A stretch of 38,689 nt of DNA, taken from Didymodactylos carnosus. Taxonomy: Eukaryota > Rotifera > Eurotatoria > Philodinida > Philodinidae. Location of the stretch: the NCBI GenBank assembly GCA_905250885.1, contig CAJNOQ010000937.1:1-38689 (forward strand), in the 5' to 3' direction. Below are positions 35,350 to 38,689 of the stretch, piece by piece (position 1 is the stretch's first letter; each line of letters starts with the position of its first letter). A program made the position numbers and the translations under genes. Below the pieces are notes generated by a model that had not been told where the DNA came from, did not search any database, and was given only the letters and a program-made list of their open reading frames with translations.

Positions 35350-36631
35350 TACTGTATCTTAAAACAAGATGGGAATCTTTCGAAATATTTTCTTTTATCT
35401 CTCTCGTTCAAACAAATAGTTTAATATTAAGAAAAAATATTTAATAGAAGTGTACATCAGTTCTAATCATGTGAATGATATTACTTTGATTTGATATGAA
35501 TCCAAAAAATAACTTCACAATTTTTATATCAAATCGATGTTTCTTTGTATACCATTATTGATTGCAGAAAACAAGAGATGAATGCTTATAATGTCTTAAA
35601 TTAAACATTTGTATCGATCTCAGAATAAGACAAACAACATTAAGTAAGATACATATAACTGTAAGACAGATTTGTTTTTTTGTAAAGTTAGCTCTCTTTT
35701 TTTCAAAACCATAAGCATACTTTTGATTAATGAGACAATGTGTATAAGGTTTTAGGTTAGTGAATCAACATCCGAAGATCAAAGAAAAAGTTGTTTAGCT
35801 TCTTGCTCATCTCATTTTCTAATCAGGTAGATATATATATTATATACGTACACTAATCGTCGGTGTTCGATACGCGCAGATACCAGAACAGGCAGATATC
35901 TGACATGCTCTCTATGAACTGAAAATGAGTAGATAACCGATTTGACTGTCTTATTTTATTCAAAAAAAGCTTTATTTATTTACCGTAATGAACACTATTG
36001 TAAAACAATTACACTAATAATCACATGTATAATCAATTACCGTGCAATGGAGATCATCGTGGTTGACGCAATACATATAGCCCAGAGGCTATACTTACTC
36101 TTCCTTGAAAATTTTGTCACCCGTAAGTTGTACTACATGATCGACAATGGCAAATACCTAAACACAAAATCTAATCTCCATAAAAGTCTAATAACATTAT
36201 GTTTTACATACTTATTACCGCACCACTCTCTGACAAACTGAACTTAATGTTTCACTACAATAAACTTCACCATTACAAATGTCTGTAGTCTAAAAAATGA
36301 CTTCTTCACTTACCTCATATAAGAAATTCGCTTTGAGATTCTTAAAGAGCTCAAAGTGAGTTCTTGAGACTATCTAAAAAACGCTTATTGAGTTTTTTGG
36401 CTTTTTTTAGAGAATTCATATGAATCATTTTTAGTAAAATTTAAACATTTTTAAGTAAAAAAACTTATGACGAACTGAAAATCAGTTCTCTATATGGGAC
36501 AAATGAAGAACTCACTTTTGCTTGTTTTTGGTTTCTAAATAGAATAGAAGTGGCAATTATTATTTCTGACAATCAATATGCTGTCACTCACGACAAGTCA
36601 AAACATTTCTTTCGTAGTACATTGATTATAT
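35350..36631. other. Intergenic DNA without a recognised gene
   Basis: AT-rich spacer. A 99-codon open frame at 35942-36241 has no domain or coding-like pattern. A perfect 17-base palindrome-like word GAACTGAAAATCAGTTC lies at 36475-36491, within a region (36290-36540) where AGTTCTT/AAGAACT words recur in both orientations, perhaps another degraded element. Confidence 0.35.
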
Positions 36632-36808
36632 TGGGTAATAGTAAAACATGAAGACACCTACAGACACCTACAGACGCCTACAGACAGCACACAGACTAAC
36701 CAAAGCAGTTACACAGACATCCACTTCTACAGAAGTGGATGTCTGTGTGTTTTCTGTGCAGCTGTCTGTGGGTGTCTGTAGGTGTCTTCGTGTTTTACTA
36801 TTACCCCA
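36632..36808. mobile_element. 177-bp MITE with long terminal repeats and an inner perfect palindrome
   Basis: The left end TGGGTAATAGTAAAACATGA, then AGACACCTACAGACACC, is mirrored at the right by GGTGTCTGTAGGTGTCTTCG, then TGTTTTACTATTACCCCA. The inner part holds ACACAGACATCCACTTCT (36711-36728) and its exact inverse (36731-36748) with a two-base loop. CAGACA units recur along the arms. The high symmetry suggests a fairly young copy. Target duplication is unclear (TA or longer). Confidence 0.8.
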
Positions 36809-36916
36809 TTGTATTAGAGCAGCGACAAATATCATTCAAATAACAACTTAAACTCAATGCTTAATCACACGAGAACCAACTGGTCGAATATTAAAAGAAC
36901 AACTGTTTTTGAATAC

Positions 36917-37071
36917 CCGGTCCAGGCAAAATTTTTTTTTTGAAGCTGGCTCAATCTAGCTAACAAGGAACATTTACCCAGCTTAAGCTAGGTTTCAACT
37001 AGTTGTAAGTCGGCATCTGTTTCATTTCACCTAGATTGAGTTAGCTCCAGAAAAACGTTTTGCTTGGGCGA
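36917..37071. mobile_element. 155-bp MITE-like inverted repeat
   Basis: CCAGGCAAAA ... AGCTGGCTCAATCTAG at the left pairs with CTAGATTGAGTTAGCT ... TTTTGCTTGGGC at the right, over about 37 bp with mismatches. Inside, CCCAGCTTAAGCTAGG forms a further partial stem. Non-coding. Confidence 0.6.
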
Positions 37072-37908
37072 GATTCATTACTTCTTTATTGGATGATGGA
37101 ATCAATAGTACGCAGCTACTTGTTTTCACTGCAAATAGCAATAACTAATAATAATAATAAGAGTTATTACTTCCTCTATGATATCACTCAATTTGCTCAA
37201 ACAAAGCAGTTGCTCTAGGTGCGACGTTGCTACATGTTTGTCATTCCTTAAGCTTTAGCACTAAATAAGTATCAGATATAAGAATTTGATTTATAAAGTA
37301 CTACTTGAACTATTACCACACAATGATGAATTCAAATATCGATTCATTATACATAAGTACATAGACGATAACCTTATACTTTACAATTCAGTTCATCTAT
37401 CTTATGAACAATAGTTTGCACATTGTGCTAAGTGTAAACAAGATTGACCATAGGCATAGAGAGAGGCACAACACAATTCAGTAAACCATTGTTATGAATT
37501 ATTGTACAAGCAAGTGTTCTTATCACATTACAGACTGTGTGCCATTCACACAATCACGGTAACTTTCGTCGTACGTTATTGCATCAGCCTTTTGATCTGA
37601 TTAACCCAAAGATAGTTTCATCATAAAACGATTTTGAAGAAATCATAAAAGTAAATATAATGGCTGAGTTTTTGACAAAGTTGCTCTAAAATCGGGGTTG
37701 AATCTACGTTTTAGGCTTAAAGACCATTTCAACGACAAAATTCGGCAAATACTACCCAAAATCTGGTCTTTTGTTGATGTTCATCATTTTAACTATGACG
37801 CATTCTGATTTTTACCTTTTTCAGACTCATAAAATGAATTGGATCATCTTCATTTTATGTTACAAATATTGATGACATGTTTCCCATTGTGATAAATAAC
37901 TCATTCAG
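37072..37908. other. Intergenic DNA, nothing recognised
   Basis: AT-rich spacer between the last MITE and the coding-like fragment at 37909. It holds a short (AAT)n run near 37145. No domain or structural RNA was found. Confidence 0.35.
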
Positions 37909-38111
37909 AAGATAATATCAAATGGCTATTTGAGGGCAATTCGGGAAATGTGAATATAGATCCAAGTGGAAAAGTCATAACTGAATATTCACTTAGACAT
38001 CAGTTAGTCACCAATGATACTGTGTTGAAAAATTGTGTTATTCAAATAATGAAAGAAATCAAAAATTGTATAGTGGTTGGCAAATCGAAGGATTCGAGGT
38101 TTTTGCAATAA
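37909..38111 (+). pseudogene. Coding-like fragment of unknown identity
   Basis: A 67-codon frame without an ATG runs from a possible acceptor (CTCATTCAG near 37910) to a TAA at 38109-38111. Its translation (EDNIKWLFEGNSGNVNIDPS ... VLKNCVIQIMKEIKNC) has ordinary amino-acid composition, unlike the Phe/Lys-rich shadows in the neighbourhood. A GTAAGT at about 38124 and another acceptor/donor pair near 38167-38200 hint at further exons, but the frames do not join cleanly. It may be an exon of a small gene or a decayed gene copy. I do not recognise the family. Confidence 0.3.
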
Positions 38112-38222
38112 CGAATACAATCGTATCAAACTGAAGTAAGTGTCAAAATTTTGGAAAACATTCTTACAGTAGACAGCAAACTGAGAGTCCTCTAGCTCTG
38201 GTAAGTGTGAACATAGATCATT

Positions 38223-38243
38223 TTTATTTATTGATCATTTATT
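38223..38243 (-). terminator. Candidate polyadenylation signals for the right-edge gene
   Basis: On the minus strand three AATAAA hexamers occur about 60-80 bases past the stop at 38302-38304, at a normal distance for a short 3'UTR. Confidence 0.5.
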
Positions 38244-38301
38244 AAATACGAAATTTGTAAATCTAAACCTAAAAATTCAAGTTGTCTATTGAATAATCCT
38301 A

Positions 38302-38689
38302 TTAAATCATAATTGAAACATTAGAAGAATCAACAAGGAGATGTTTCAGCATTCTATTTAACGACGGTAGAGTATAAATAAAATCATCATCATCGAGTCT
38401 ACCTTTCGAAATGAAAACAGTTGAATAAAAAGGATTCTTGTTCCTTTTTTTTCTTTTGAATATAACGATGAGACCTATGCAGAATGACAAGATCTACAAG
38501 AGTCTGTATAAATATCGTTGGCGTTCCTCGATTATTAGGCAAAAAAAGTAAAATCAACATTTTTCATACAGATGACTTTTAGTATATATTCAGTGATTCT
38601 AAGTGAAGCTAGTTTTCGCCCAAATTCTAGATTTCTACATTTGTTGATAAAACATGAACCTAATCTGGAAACTATTTGCCTTGATGCTT
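38302..38689 (-). CDS. Last exons of an unrecognised gene, cut by the window edge
   Basis: On the minus strand an open frame enters from the right edge (ASRQIVSRLGSCFINKC ... LASLRITEYILK). It appears to splice near 38570 (donor GTATGA) to an acceptor at 38494, giving a 76-bp intron with matching phase. The last exon (38493-38302) reads LVILHRSHRYIQKKKK ... STVFISKGRLDDDDFIYTLP and ends ...SSNVSIMI at TAA. An alternative pair (donor after TEYILK at 38576, acceptor 38504) also keeps frame. Composition, clean phase and the AATAAA cluster downstream support a real gene. The family is not recognised from this part; the 5' portion is outside the window. Confidence 0.55.

Noticed and set aside
35942..36241. 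99-codon plus-strand frame
   Set aside because: No domain or exon context, and composition is typical of AT-rich spacer; chance ORFs of this size occur here.
1..38689. tRNA genes, rRNA, CRISPR arrays or prokaryotic operon signals
   Set aside because: No cloverleaf, conserved rRNA stretch or regularly spaced direct repeats were seen by eye, and spliced genes make this eukaryotic DNA.

Overview
This window is AT-rich animal nuclear DNA. Its genes are split into many short exons by mostly small GT-AG introns (about 50-110 bp), with long stretches of mobile-element debris between them. The gene families (a RING-TPR-RING-LON protein, a kinectin/RRBP1-type ER coiled-coil protein, a WS/DGAT-family acyltransferase), the intron style and a decayed FLYWCH/MULE transposase fit a small invertebrate. 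A bdelloid rotifer is my best guess, but that is an inference that needs a database search.

Layout. 1-2353 holds two fold-back repeats and no recognisable gene. 2376-7261 (+) is a complete LONRF-type gene in 14 coding exons (about 704 aa), whose first ATG sits one base after a strong splice acceptor. 7389-8620 (-) is a broken FLYWCH/MULE transposase that converges on the LONRF gene. 8.6-14.2 kb is gene-poor, with a hairpin near 10.5 kb and clusters of degenerate palindromic words at 12.2-14.2 kb. 14922-21300 (+) is a kinectin/RRBP1-like gene in 18 coding exons (about 1053 aa). 23408-26494 is a 3.1-kb element bounded by terminal inverted repeats, filled with degenerate copies of a near-palindromic word, and carrying three nested smaller elements. 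One of those has a hammerhead-like motif and another is a Tourist-like MITE with TTA duplications. 27649-31150 (-) is a WS/DGAT-family gene in 9 coding exons (about 860 aa) in which the catalytic second histidine of HHxxxDG is proline. From 32 kb to the end there are a trinucleotide repeat, several fold-back/MITE-like elements, a coding-like fragment on +, and the last exons of an unrecognised gene on - that runs off the right edge.

Exon models were built by hand from splice signals and reading-frame continuity; every junction in the three main genes keeps phase. The three genes have unrelated jobs (protein quality control, ER membrane organisation, neutral-lipid acylation) and no operon is evident. 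The most unusual content is the set of long imperfect palindromes, several of which are filled with degenerate copies of their own private short word, and the acyltransferase lacking its expected catalytic histidine.
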